Positions 1 through 8,688 of a DNA stretch of 64,000 bases are shown here, piece after piece. The DNA is from Chloroflexota bacterium. Its GTDB lineage: Bacteria > Chloroflexota > Dormibacteria > Aeolococcales > Aeolococcaceae. The stretch's first letter is position 1, and each line of letters starts with the position of its first letter. The DNA lies in assembly GCA_005880985.1 (NCBI GenBank), contig VBIQ01000004.1:186001-250000 (forward strand). Reading direction: 5' to 3'. The position numbers and the translations under genes are program-made. The notes beneath the pieces are model-generated. The model did no database searches. It was not told the origin of the DNA and saw nothing but the letters and a program-made list of their open reading frames with translations.

Positions 1-91
1 GCTGCTGGTGGTCCTGGTGCTCGGATTCAACCTGGGGGCGCGCTTCCTCGGGCGCTCGCTGGTGCGCCGGCTGCAGGCCCTTCCATCATGA
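1..91 (+). CDS. pstA: C-terminal end of a PstA-like phosphate ABC transporter permease (partial)
   Basis: Only the last 29 codons are in the window. They read as a hydrophobic segment followed by a basic tail (LGARFLGRSLVRRLQ), the usual end of PstA/PstC-type phosphate permeases, and finish with TGA. The stop overlaps an ATG as ATGA, the coupling normally seen before pstB, and what follows contains recognisable PstB sequence. The family call therefore rests on the neighbour as much as on this fragment. The permease would form the membrane channel of the high-affinity phosphate importer. Any other ABC permease with this tail is possible. Confidence 0.5.
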   Translation, partial: LLVVLVLGFNLGARFLGRSLVRRLQALPS

Positions 92-301
92 CAGCCGGGC
101 CGATCCGGTCCGCTTCCTCGCTCTGGCCGATGCCCCCGCGTCGGCCACCGAGCCGGTGCCGGCCGCCAAGCTGTCGACTCGCGGACTGCGCGCCTGGTAT
201 GGCGATTCCTGGCTCTCCGCGACGTGAATATCGCCGCGCCGCGGGGCAGGATCACCGCCATCGTCGGACCCAGTGGCTGCGGGAAGAGCACGCTGCGACT
301 C
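88..301 (+). pseudogene. pstB: Truncated, frameshifted pstB (phosphate ABC transporter ATPase) remnant
   Basis: Starting at the ATG that overlaps the pstA stop, PstB-like peptide is readable only by changing frame. AAKLSTRGLRAWYGDS lies in one frame at about 162-209. LALRDVNIAAPRGRITAIVG and then the Walker A motif GPSGCGKST lie in the next frame at about 209-292. One base is missing near 209, and the ATG is also out of frame with the first block. Homology stops directly after Walker A, so about 200 residues (signature motif, Walker B, H-loop) are gone and the sequence runs into the nrdJ terminator. As read, it cannot encode a working ATPase. Either a deletion has destroyed the gene, or this contig-edge region carries assembly errors. 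Confidence 0.6.
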
Positions 302-321
302 TGCCCCAGCCGTCGATGGAA

Positions 322-356
322 GAAGGGCCCGGCCACACGACGCGACCGAGCCCTTC
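322..356 (-). terminator. Hairpin downstream of nrdJ
   Basis: GAAGGGCCCGG (322-332) pairs with CCGAGCCCTTC (346-356) with a single C/A mismatch and a 13-nt loop. It lies 38 bp past the nrdJ stop, so it is a plausible transcription terminator for nrdJ. There is no clear U-tract, so it may depend on Rho or act mainly to stabilise the 3' end. Confidence 0.45.
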
Positions 357-393
357 CGACCAGAGGGGGGTGAGAATTTCGGATGGGGTGGGT

Positions 394-3252
394 TTAGCTA
401 CATCCGCTGGTTGCACCGCAGTTGAGGCACTTGTAGCAGGCACCGCTGCGGACCATCAGGCTGCCGCAGTCGGAGCACGAGGGCGCGTCCTCCTGGTTGA
501 GGAATGCCGCCGGTGCAGAGCGGCTGACCACGGGAAGCTCGGTTGTCGTCGGCAGCGCTGGGGGCGCCGACGCGCTCAGACGGGTGTCACGTTGGGGCTC
601 TTCACCCGCCTCGGTGCCGTCGCGGCGGATGATCCCGAGCGCGTCGCGATCCTCCCAGGGAAGGAAGCGCGACGCCAGCCAGCGGAAGATGTAGTCCATG
701 ATCGACTTGGCGATCGGAACCTCCGGGTTGCCGGTGAAACCCGAGGGCTCGAAGCGGGCGTGCGAGAACTTGTCGACCAGCGCCTTCAGGGGAACGCCGT
801 ACTGCAGCGCCAGGGAGATCGCGGTGGCGAAGGAGTCCATCAGGCCGCTGATGGTCGATCCCTCCTTGGCCATCTTGAGGAAGATCTCCCCGGGTGTCCC
901 GTCCTGGTAGAGCCCGACGGTGATGTACCCCTCATGCCCCGAGATCTCGAACTTGTGGGTGACCGCCTGCCGCTCCGCCGGCAGCCGCTTGCGCAGCGGG
1001 CGTTCGACCAGCTGCGTCCTGGCGACCACGCCGGTCGTCTTGTCCATGGTGGTGGCCATCGGCTGGCTGCGCTTGCTGCCGTCGCGGTAGATGGCGAGCG
1101 CCTTGAGTCCCAGCTTCCAGCCGTCGATGTAGGCCTGCTCGACCTCGTCGACGCTGGCGTCGGGCGGCATGTTCACCGTCTTCGAGATGGCGCCGCTGAG
1201 GAACGGCTGCACCGCGCTCATCATCCGGATGTGCCCCTGCCAGGCGATGCTGCGCATACCGCTGGCGGGCTTGAAGGCGCAGTCGAAGACCGCCAGGTCG
1301 TCCTCCCGAAGATGGGGGGCGCCTTCGATGGTGTCGTTCGCGTCGATGTAGGCGACGATGTCGTTGACCGCCGCCTCGCCATATCCCAGCCGGTGTAGCG
1401 CCTGTGGCACGGTCTGGTTGACGATCTTGAGCATGCCACCGCCGACCAGCTTCTTGTACTTCACCAGGGCGATGTCGGGCTCGACCCCGGTGGTGTCGCA
1501 GTCGAGCATGAAGCCGATGGTCCCGGTGGGCGCGAGCACGGTCGCCTGGCCGTTGCGGTAGCCGTGGACCGCGCCGAGCTCGTGCGCCTCGTCCCACGCC
1601 CGCCGCGCCGCGGTGATCAGGTCGGCCTCGACGTTGTCGGTGCCGATCCGGTAGGCGGCCTCGCGGTGCTTGCCGATCACTCGAAGCATCGGCTGGCGGT
1701 TGACGGCGTATCCGTTGAAGGGTCCGATCTCTCGGGCCATCCGGGCTGACTGCGCGTAGGCCTCACCGGTCATGATCGCGGTGAGGCAGCTGGCCACGTC
1801 TCGCCCCTGTGGCGAGTCGTAGGGGACGCCCCGCGCCATCAGCAGGGCGCCGAGATTGGCGTAGCCCAGCCCCAGCGGCCGGAAGTCCTCGCTGTTCTTG
1901 GCGATCTTGGGCGTCGGGTAGGAGGCGTTGCTGACCAGGATCTCCTGGGCGGTGATGGTGATCTGCACCGCGTGCCGGAAGCCTTCGACGTCGACGCTGC
2001 CGTCCTCGCGCAGGAACTTCATCAGGTTGAGCGAGGCGAGGTTGCAGGCGGTGTCGTCGAGAAACACGAATTCGCTGCAAGGGTTGCTGGCGTTGATGCG
2101 ACCGCTGTTCGCCGAGGTGTGCCAGTCGTTGATGGTGGTGTCGTACTGGATCCCCGGATCCCCACACTGCCACGCCGACTCCGCCATGCTGCGCAGCAGC
2201 TGGCGCGCCGGCAGCGCCTTGAGCAGCCGGCTGCGGTCGGTGACCGCCCGCAGCTGCCACTCCTTGTCCTCGAGTACCGCCCGCATGAAGTCGTCGGTGA
2301 CCCGCACCGAGTTGTTGCTGTTCTGGAAGAAGATCGAGCCGTAGGCCTCACCGGTGAAGACGCCGTCGTAGCCGGCATCGATCAGCGCCCAGGCCTTCCG
2401 CTCCTCGGTCACCTTGCAGGTGATGAACTCCTCGACGTCGGGGTGATCGACGTTGAGGATCACCATCTTGGCGGCGCGCCGGGTGGTTCCTCCGCTCTTG
2501 ATCACCCCGGCGAAGGCGTCGAAGCCCTTCATGAACGACACCGGCCCGCTGGCGATGCCGCCGCCGGCGAGCGCCTCCATCGAGGAGCGGATGGGAGACA
2601 GATTGGTGCCTGTGCCACTGCCGTACTTGAAGAGCATGCCCTCGGTGTGGGCCAGCGTGAGGATCGAGTCCATCGTGTCCTCGACGCTGTTGATGAAGCA
2701 CGCCGAGGCCTGCGGGCGCGTGCCCGGCACGCCGACGTTGAACCACACCGGGCTGTTGAAGCTCATCATCTGGTGGAGCACCAGGTGGGTGAGCTCGTCC
2801 TGGAACGACTGGGCGTCGGCCTCGGTGGCGAAGTAGCCGCCCTCGCGGCCCCAGCGGGCCACGGTGTCGCAGACGCGGGAGATCACCTGACGGACGCTGG
2901 TCTCGCGTCGAGGCGATCCCAGCGGGCCGCGGAAGTACTTGCTGACCACCACGTTGGTCGCCATCTGCGACCAGGCGGTGGGCACCTCGCACTCGCGCTG
3001 CTCGAAGACGGTCTCGCCCTTCTCGTTGGCGATGGTGGCGCTGCGCGGTTCCCAGGTCACCTCGTCGAAGGGGTGCACCCCGGCCCGGGTGAAGCGGCGC
3101 TCGATGGGCAGGCCGCGGCCGGGGGCGGCCCGGCCGGGGACGCTGATCTGGCCGGCCGCGGCCCGCCGCCGGGATCGCTTGCCGTTGCCTCCGGCCGAGG
3201 CGGCGTCCGAGGGATCGTCCGTTGGAGACGTGAAGGGGACTGGACTATCCAC
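394..3252 (-). CDS. nrdJ: Adenosylcobalamin-dependent (class II) ribonucleoside-diphosphate reductase
   Basis: This 952-residue enzyme would reduce ribonucleotides to deoxyribonucleotides in the cytoplasm, using adenosylcobalamin to make the thiyl radical, so it needs no oxygen and no separate R2 radical subunit. The chain has the class II landmarks: an N-terminal active-site cysteine in SACFINSVED, the NPCSEF radical-cysteine loop, and LAPTGTIGFMLDCDTTGVEP. The C-terminal region carries paired Cys motifs (CSDCG, CYKCLNCG) typical of the NrdJ tail used for re-reduction. The GTG start at 3252 is the first in frame after the promoter region; no strong ribosome site is seen. Two NrdR-like boxes lie 82-129 bp upstream, so repression by NrdR is likely. 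It is transcribed alone. Confidence 0.95.
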   Translation of the reverse strand: MDSPVPFTSPTDDPSDAASAGGNGKRSRRRAAAGQISVPGRAAPGRGLPIERRFTRAGVHPFDEVTWEPRSATIANEKGETVFEQRECEVPTAWSQMATNVVVSKYFRGPLGSPRRETSVRQVISRVCDTVARWGREGGYFATEADAQSFQDELTHLVLHQMMSFNSPVWFNVGVPGTRPQASACFINSVEDTMDSILTLAHTEGMLFKYGSGTGTNLSPIRSSMEALAGGGIASGPVSFMKGFDAFAGVIKSGGTTRRAAKMVILNVDHPDVEEFITCKVTEERKAWALIDAGYDGVFTGEAYGSIFFQNSNNSVRVTDDFMRAVLEDKEWQLRAVTDRSRLLKALPARQLLRSMAESAWQCGDPGIQYDTTINDWHTSANSGRINASNPCSEFVFLDDTACNLASLNLMKFLREDGSVDVEGFRHAVQITITAQEILVSNASYPTPKIAKNSEDFRPLGLGYANLGALLMARGVPYDSPQGRDVASCLTAIMTGEAYAQSARMAREIGPFNGYAVNRQPMLRVIGKHREAAYRIGTDNVEADLITAARRAWDEAHELGAVHGYRNGQATVLAPTGTIGFMLDCDTTGVEPDIALVKYKKLVGGGMLKIVNQTVPQALHRLGYGEAAVNDIVAYIDANDTIEGAPHLREDDLAVFDCAFKPASGMRSIAWQGHIRMMSAVQPFLSGAISKTVNMPPDASVDEVEQAYIDGWKLGLKALAIYRDGSKRSQPMATTMDKTTGVVARTQLVERPLRKRLPAERQAVTHKFEISGHEGYITVGLYQDGTPGEIFLKMAKEGSTISGLMDSFATAISLALQYGVPLKALVDKFSHARFEPSGFTGNPEVPIAKSIMDYIFRWLASRFLPWEDRDALGIIRRDGTEAGEEPQRDTRLSASAPPALPTTTELPVVSRSAPAAFLNQEDAPSCSDCGSLMVRSGACYKCLNCGATSGCS

Positions 3253-3333
3253 AGGTGGGCCTCACTCCGCAGAGAGTGGGTGACGGGCGGCGTCGATCTC
3301 CGCCCCCCGGCCATCCACAGGATTTTCCCCATT

Positions 3334-3349
3334 TTCCCACATCTTGGGG
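3334..3349. promoter_or_regulatory. NrdR-like box 1
   Basis: TTCCCACATCTTGGGG matches the core of the recalled NrdR consensus acaCwAtATaTwGtgt at the C, A, AT, T and G positions. It forms a tandem pair with the box at 3366-3381, with exactly 16 bp between the two 16-mers. It sits upstream of nrdJ. Confidence 0.6.
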
Positions 3350-3365
3350 TGCTCGGGGCCTGAAG

Positions 3366-3381
3366 CCCCTACATCTTGGGA
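3366..3381. promoter_or_regulatory. NrdR-like box 2
   Basis: CCCCTACATCTTGGGA is the better of the two NrdR-like boxes (core CTACATCTTG). It begins 32 bp after box 1, three helical turns, which is the known geometry for cooperative NrdR binding upstream of ribonucleotide reductase genes. Confidence 0.62.
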
Positions 3382-3522
3382 CCGGACCCAGCCCTCGTCA
3401 AGGGCCTCTGCCCAGACGTGTGCGGCCCGGTCCGGCCGAGGGGGGCGAGCGCTCGCCCTCCGCCGCCGCACCCGACGCGGGGACCGCCGACGTTCGAGAT
3501 GAACGCGGCCGCCCGGCCGGGA

Positions 3523-4158
3523 TCAGGCTTGGCGGGCGGGGGTCTCGGTGCGGCGGGCCGGCTCGCCGGCCGGGGTGCCGCGGAGGGCTCGCTGCTCGGC
3601 CGGTGCCGCCGCCACAGGGCGCCGGTCGACCACCGCCGCGCGGCGCACCAGTGCCATGCCCATCACGATGCCGCCGAAGGCGGTCAGCAGCAGCCCCGGA
3701 CCAAGGCTGTAGCCGGCGACGTGGGCGAGCCGCATCAGCGGCGACGCGGAGTCGACGGTGGTGGTGCCCCGCAGCGCGTCCCAGGCAGCCGCCCCCAGCA
3801 CCAGCCAGGCACCCGCGGCGACCATCACCACGGAGGCCGCCAGCAGCACCAGACGGGCGCCGACGCCCTCGCGCCGCCAGCCGAGCCCGATGAGCATGAC
3901 CACCAGCCCGGCGACGGCGGCGGCGCAGCCGGGGAGCAGGCCGAGGAAGGCGCTCCGGTCGGTCCAGTGCCAGGACGCCGAATCGATGAACCCGAAGCCG
4001 AAGGACGGCCCCGCGTAGGCGACCACCGCGGCCCAGGCGCCGATCAGCAGCGCCGCTGCTCCGATGATCACCGCCATGGTCCGGCGGACGGCGCCGGCGG
4101 GCGGGATGATGAAGTCCGGTTGTCCGCGAACGACCCGGGTGGGAACTGCCTCGACCAT
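3523..4158 (-). CDS. Hypothetical integral membrane protein
   Basis: A protein of 211 residues with about four hydrophobic segments (starting near AVIIGAAALLIGAWAAVVAY, then LLPGCAAAVAGLVVMLIGLG, LVLLAASVVMVAAGAWLVLG and GPGLLLTAFGGIVMGMALV) and an Arg/Ala-rich cytoplasmic tail. I chose ATG 4158 rather than the longer ORF start because AAGGGAGAG lies at the right distance upstream. The 28 residues added by the longer reading look non-coding. I recognise no family. It stands alone between nrdJ, transcribed in the same direction, and a small Cys-rich gene on the other strand. The protein is probably real given its codon use and membrane topology, but its role is unknown. Confidence 0.65.
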   Translation of the reverse strand: MVEAVPTRVVRGQPDFIIPPAGAVRRTMAVIIGAAALLIGAWAAVVAYAGPSFGFGFIDSASWHWTDRSAFLGLLPGCAAAVAGLVVMLIGLGWRREGVGARLVLLAASVVMVAAGAWLVLGAAAWDALRGTTTVDSASPLMRLAHVAGYSLGPGLLLTAFGGIVMGMALVRRAAVVDRRPVAAAPAEQRALRGTPAGEPARRTETPARQA

Positions 4159-4289
4159 GGCTTGCTCTCCCTTCCAGTTGATGCCGTCCCTTGACTCTAT
4201 TGGTATAGCGATGCGTACCGGTCCCGTCAATCCGGCCACTGCCCTGGGGCGGGGTCGCCGGCGCCACCCGGGTGCGTCATGCTGTGCCC

Positions 4290-4475
4290 ATGAAGGCCCC
4301 GGTGCTGTGCCTCGACTGCTGCCAGCAGTACATGGAGCTCGACCTGCTGGCCGACCATCAGCACCTGGCCTGCCCCGGGTGCGAGCGGGTGTGGTGCGCC
4401 GTCTGCATCGCTCGCATCGAGGTGCCGATCAGCGAGGAGTGGCGGCGCCGCCGGCGGGTGGCGCACCTCAACTGA
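4290..4475 (+). CDS. Small Cys-rich (zinc-ribbon-like) protein
   Basis: Sixty-one residues from ATG 4290. Three cysteine clusters (CLDCC near the N-terminus, CPGC in the middle and WCAVC after it) suggest a treble-clef or zinc-ribbon fold binding one or two Zn ions. The C-terminus is strongly basic (RRRRR). A GTG at 4272 would add six residues. No family is recognised. It precedes kgd by about 50 bp on the same strand, but nothing links their functions. Probably a small nucleic-acid- or protein-binding module. Confidence 0.5.
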   Translation: MKAPVLCLDCCQQYMELDLLADHQHLACPGCERVWCAVCIARIEVPISEEWRRRRRVAHLN

Positions 4476-4524
4476 CCGCCGCGCGGCTGCCCTGGGTCGC
4501 GCCGGTGGTGCGACCATTAGAAGC

Positions 4525-7500
4525 GTGAGCCCGGCCCCCGCGGACACCGTCACCGTCACCCTGCCGGAGATGGGGGAGTCGGTGACGGAGGGGATCGTCG
4601 TCGAGTGGCGCAAGCGCGCCGGCGACCGGGTCGCCGCCGGCGAGGTGATCGCCGAGGTCAGCACCGACAAGGTCGACGTCGAGGTCACCGCACCCGCCGC
4701 CGGGACCCTCTCGCGCATCGCCGTCGAGGCCGGGCAGACCGCCGGGGTCGGCGCCGTCCTGGCGGAGATCACTCCCGGACCACCCCCGGAAGACGGGTCC
4801 GGCCGCGCTGGCGAGACCACCGCGGACGCGCCCCCCGCGGCGCCCCCCACCCGGGCTGCGCCGCCCGTCCAGCCCGAGACACCCGTCACCGCTCGCACGC
4901 CGCCCGCCGCCCCCACCCCGGCGGCGGAGTCGCCGCCGGCCGCGCCCGCGCCCGCGGCCGCCCCGCCGGCGCGGCCCGAGGTGGCTGCGTCGCCGCTGGC
5001 CCGTCGCGCCGCCGCGCTCAGCGGGGTGGACCTGGCGACGGTGCGCGGGACCGGCCCCGGGGGGATGGTCACCCGGGCAGACGTCCTGGCGGCGGCGGCC
5101 TCGGGCAACGGCCGCGCCCAGGCCCGCGTTCCGCCGGCGCCGCCCGCCGCCGAGGCGGGCCGGCCGGCCGTGGTGAACCGCCCTCCGGCGGCGCCCCCGG
5201 CCGAGGGCACCACTCCGCTGCGCGGCCCGGCGGCGGCGCTGGCGGCGGCGATGGAGCAGAGCCGGGAGATCCCGACGGCGACCTCGTTCCGCACCGTCGA
5301 GGTCGACAGCCTCGCCGACCGGCGGCGGCAGCTCAACGACGCGCTGCGGCGCGCCGGCAGTCCCGAAAAGGTGTCGTTCACCCACCTGATCGGCTACGCG
5401 ATCGTCCGCGCCGCTCTCGACGTTCCCAGCATGTCGGCACACTTCGAGCGCGACGCCGACGGCAAGCCGGCGCGGGCGCAGCCGGGCATCCACCTCGGAC
5501 TGGCGGTCGACATCACCCGCAAGGACGGCAGCCGCTTCCTGGTGGTCCCGGTCATCCGCAACGCCGCCGAGCTCGACTTCGCCGCGTTCCGCAACGAGTA
5601 CGAGCGGCTGGTGGCCAAGGCACGCAACAACACGCTCACCGTCGACGAGCTGCGCGGTGCCAGCATCACCCTGACCAACCCCGGCGGTCTCGGCACGGTG
5701 GCCTCGGTGCCGCGGTTGATGCCGGGCCAGGGAACCATCGTCGCGGTCGGATCGATCGACTATCCGCCCGGACTCCGTTCGGTCGGTGAGGCACGCCTGC
5801 GCGACATGGGTGCGGCGCGGGTGATGACCATGACCAGCACCTACGACCACCGCGTCATCCAGGGGGCCGAGTCGGGCGAGTTCCTGGGCCGAATCGAGCA
5901 GCTGCTCGGGGGCGCCGACGGCTTCTACAGCTCCGTCTTCGAGTCGCTGGGACTGCCTGCCCCCAGCGGCGCCGCGCCGGTGCCGCAGCTGACCGGCGAG
6001 GCGGCGGCCCGGGTGCGTGACGCCGCTGCCGCAACGGGAGCGGCATCGCACGAGCTGCTCGCCGCCGTCGGTGCCGGCATGTCGCTGGTCAAGGCGCATC
6101 GCACCCACGGTCATCTGGGCGCTCATCTCGACCCGCTCGGAGCACCGCCGATCGGCGACCCGGCAATGGAGCCCTCGACGGTCGGCCTGACCCCAGCATT
6201 GATGGAGGCGGTTCCCGCCGACGTGCTTCGCGTCTACGTGTCTGGCCGCAACCTCGCCGAGGTGCTCCCCAACCTGCGGGCGACCTACTGCGGCACCATC
6301 GCCTACGAGCTCGAGCACCTCTCCAGCCACGAGCAGCGCGTCTGGCTGCGCGAGCACATCGAGTCCGGCGCCCACAGCACTCCCCTGTCGCCCGAGCGGC
6401 GTCTGGTGCTGCTGCAGCGGTTGACCAAGGTCGAGGCGATGGAGCGCTACCTGCGGCGCACGTTCCTGGGGCAGAAGACCTTCTCCATCGAAGGCCTCGA
6501 CGCGATGGTGCCGATGCTCGAGGAGCTGCTCTCCCTGGTTGCCGACGACGGCATCGACTCGGTGGTGATGGGCATGGCCCATCGCGGGCGGTTGGCGATT
6601 GTCGCCCATGTCGTCAACCGGCCCTATGAGTCCATCCTCGTCGCCTTCGAGCAGGGGGAACAGAAACGCCAACTGGGCGAGGGCGCCGACGACCCCACCG
6701 GTGACGTCAAGTACCACCTCGGCGCCACCGGCACCTACGTCACCGAGGCCGGCAGGCCGGTCACCGTGCGTCTGCTCAACAACCCCAGCCACCTCGAGGC
6801 CATCGACCCGGTGGTCGAGGGCTGGACCCGGGCCGAGCAGACACGCCGCAGCGCCGCCGAGCTGCACGTCGATCCCAAGGCGGCGATGCCGGTGCTCATC
6901 CACGGGGACGCCGCCTTTCCCGGCCAGGGCATCGTCGCCGAGGTGCTCAATCTGCAGGCGCTGCAGGGCTACAGCACCGGCGGCACCGTGCACATCATCG
7001 CCAACAACCAGGTCGGCTTCACCACCGAGGCGTGGGAGGCGCGCTCGACCCGCTACGCCAGCGACCTGGCGAAGGGTTTCGACAGCCCGATCATCCACGT
7101 CAACGCGGACGACATCGAGGCCTGCATCCACGCCATGCGGCTGGCCTACGACTACCGCCGCACCTACCATCGCGACGTCGTCGTCGACCTGGTCGGCTAC
7201 CGGCGCTTCGGCCACAACGAGACCGACGAGCCCGCGTACACCCAGCCCTTGATGTACGCCAAGATCCGCGAGCACCCGACTGCGCGGGACCTCTTCGCCG
7301 CCAAGCTGGTCACCGAGGGGCTGCTCAGCCGGGAGCAGGCCGACCGCCGCGCCCAGGAGGCGTTCGACCGCGTCGGCCAGGCGCATCAGCGGGTCAAGGC
7401 GTCGCTGGCCGCCGTCCCCAGCGAGCCGGGTGAACAGCAGATCCTGCTGCACGACATCGACGTGCGCACCGAGGTGGCGGCGGAGACCCTGGTCACCCTC

Positions 7501-8688
7501 AACGAGCAGCTGCTCAGCGTCCCCGAGGACTTCCACCTCAACCCCAAGCTGGGCCGGCAGATGGAGCGCCGCCGTGAGGCGGTGAAGGGTGGCGAGATCG
7601 ACTGGTCGACGGCGGAGTCGCTGGCGTTCGCCTCGCTGCTGCTGCAGGGGAGGCCGATCCGGCTGACCGGCCAGGACACCGAGCGCGGCACCTTCAGCCA
7701 GCGCCATCTCACCTTCCACGACGTCGAGAACGGCCGGGGCTACACTCCGATGCAGCACCTGGTGGGCGCCGCCGCCGCCTTCGAGCTGCACAACAGCCCG
7801 CTGAGCGAGGCGGGGGCGTTGGGTTTCGAGTACGGCTACAGCACCGCGACTCCCGAGACCCTGGTGCTGTGGGAGGCGCAGTACGGCGACTTCGTCAACA
7901 ACGCCGAGGTCGTCGTCGACCAGTTCATCGCCTCGGGTCAGGCGAAATGGGGGGTCCGTTCACGGCTGACGCTGCTGCTCCCTCACGGCTTCGAGGGCTC
8001 GGGGCCCGAGCATTCCAGCGCGCGCCTGGAGCGCTTCCTGCAGCTCTCCGCCCAGGGCAACATGCGGGTCGCCAACCCCTCGACCGCGGCCCAGTACTTC
8101 CATCTGCTGCGTCAGCAGGCGCTGGTCAACGAGGCCCGGCCGCTGGTGATCATGACCCCCAAGAGCATGCTGCGGTCGCGCGATGCCGCCTCGCCGATGA
8201 GCGACCTGGCCGGTGGGCGCTTCCAGCCGGTGATCGACGACCCGGTCGCGGGGCGCGAGCGCAAGGCGATCACCACCATGCTGCTCTGCAGCGGCAAGAT
8301 CTACTACGAGCTGCAGAACCACTCGCTGCGCAAGGAGCTCGACAACCTGGCCATCGCCCGGATCGAGTGCCTCGATCCCATCCCCATCGAGCCGGTGCTC
8401 AACCTGATCAAGAGCTACCCGAACCTGCGCCAGGTTTTCTGGGTGCAGGAGGAGCCCAAGAACATGGGCGCCTGGCCGCACCTGGCGCGGCCGATCGGCA
8501 AGCGCCGGCCATACGAGATCCACTGGGACTACGTCGGCCGGCCGCGCCGGGCCAGTCCCAGTGAAGGCTTCCGCGGCGCCCACCTGGTCGAGCAGGAGCG
8601 GATCATCACCACCGCGCTGACCATCGCCAAGGCGGGCAGCGACGCCATCGCCGACGCGCTGGTGGCCAGCCTCAGCAAATCGCTGTGA
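4525..8688 (+). CDS. kgd: 2-oxoglutarate dehydrogenase complex E2-E1 fusion with its own lipoyl domain
   Basis: A 1387-residue multifunctional enzyme that would convert 2-oxoglutarate to succinyl-CoA in the TCA cycle together with LpdA. In order: a lipoyl domain at 1-90 with lipoylated lysine about K49 (STDKVDVEV), a Pro/Ala linker, a peripheral-subunit-binding domain near 152-190 (ASPLARRAAALSGVDL), an E2 acyltransferase domain near 233-470 with TYDHRVIQGAESG (His about 442), and a thiamine-diphosphate E1 domain to the end (GMAHRGRL, HGDAAFPGQG, NNQVGFTT). Mycobacterial Kgd and corynebacterial OdhA share the E2-E1 fusion but lack the lipoyl domain and borrow it from the pyruvate dehydrogenase E2. 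This protein appears self-sufficient. The start is GTG, and the stop overlaps the lpdA start as GTGA. Confidence 0.93.
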   Translation: MSPAPADTVTVTLPEMGESVTEGIVVEWRKRAGDRVAAGEVIAEVSTDKVDVEVTAPAAGTLSRIAVEAGQTAGVGAVLAEITPGPPPEDGSGRAGETTADAPPAAPPTRAAPPVQPETPVTARTPPAAPTPAAESPPAAPAPAAAPPARPEVAASPLARRAAALSGVDLATVRGTGPGGMVTRADVLAAAASGNGRAQARVPPAPPAAEAGRPAVVNRPPAAPPAEGTTPLRGPAAALAAAMEQSREIPTATSFRTVEVDSLADRRRQLNDALRRAGSPEKVSFTHLIGYAIVRAALDVPSMSAHFERDADGKPARAQPGIHLGLAVDITRKDGSRFLVVPVIRNAAELDFAAFRNEYERLVAKARNNTLTVDELRGASITLTNPGGLGTVASVPRLMPGQGTIVAVGSIDYPPGLRSVGEARLRDMGAARVMTMTSTYDHRVIQGAESGEFLGRIEQLLGGADGFYSSVFESLGLPAPSGAAPVPQLTGEAAARVRDAAAATGAASHELLAAVGAGMSLVKAHRTHGHLGAHLDPLGAPPIGDPAMEPSTVGLTPALMEAVPADVLRVYVSGRNLAEVLPNLRATYCGTIAYELEHLSSHEQRVWLREHIESGAHSTPLSPERRLVLLQRLTKVEAMERYLRRTFLGQKTFSIEGLDAMVPMLEELLSLVADDGIDSVVMGMAHRGRLAIVAHVVNRPYESILVAFEQGEQKRQLGEGADDPTGDVKYHLGATGTYVTEAGRPVTVRLLNNPSHLEAIDPVVEGWTRAEQTRRSAAELHVDPKAAMPVLIHGDAAFPGQGIVAEVLNLQALQGYSTGGTVHIIANNQVGFTTEAWEARSTRYASDLAKGFDSPIIHVNADDIEACIHAMRLAYDYRRTYHRDVVVDLVGYRRFGHNETDEPAYTQPLMYAKIREHPTARDLFAAKLVTEGLLSREQADRRAQEAFDRVGQAHQRVKASLAAVPSEPGEQQILLHDIDVRTEVAAETLVTLNEQLLSVPEDFHLNPKLGRQMERRREAVKGGEIDWSTAESLAFASLLLQGRPIRLTGQDTERGTFSQRHLTFHDVENGRGYTPMQHLVGAAAAFELHNSPLSEAGALGFEYGYSTATPETLVLWEAQYGDFVNNAEVVVDQFIASGQAKWGVRSRLTLLLPHGFEGSGPEHSSARLERFLQLSAQGNMRVANPSTAAQYFHLLRQQALVNEARPLVIMTPKSMLRSRDAASPMSDLAGGRFQPVIDDPVAGRERKAITTMLLCSGKIYYELQNHSLRKELDNLAIARIECLDPIPIEPVLNLIKSYPNLRQVFWVQEEPKNMGAWPHLARPIGKRRPYEIHWDYVGRPRRASPSEGFRGAHLVEQERIITTALTIAKAGSDAIADALVASLSKSL

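Noticed and set aside
3246-3319. DnaA-box-like sequences (CTATCCACA near 3246, CCATCCACA near 3311)
   Set aside because: Only two imperfect 9-mers, one overlapping the nrdJ start. There is no cluster and no dnaA/dnaN nearby, so no case for an origin.
3253-3522. Possible cobalamin riboswitch upstream of the B12-dependent nrdJ
   Set aside because: No B12-box-like sequence or long structured leader was found. The spacer instead holds NrdR-like boxes.
4468-7791. 1107-codon minus-strand ORF opposite kgd
   Set aside because: It is the antisense shadow of the strongly conserved Kgd reading frame. Its translation is low-complexity and matches no family.
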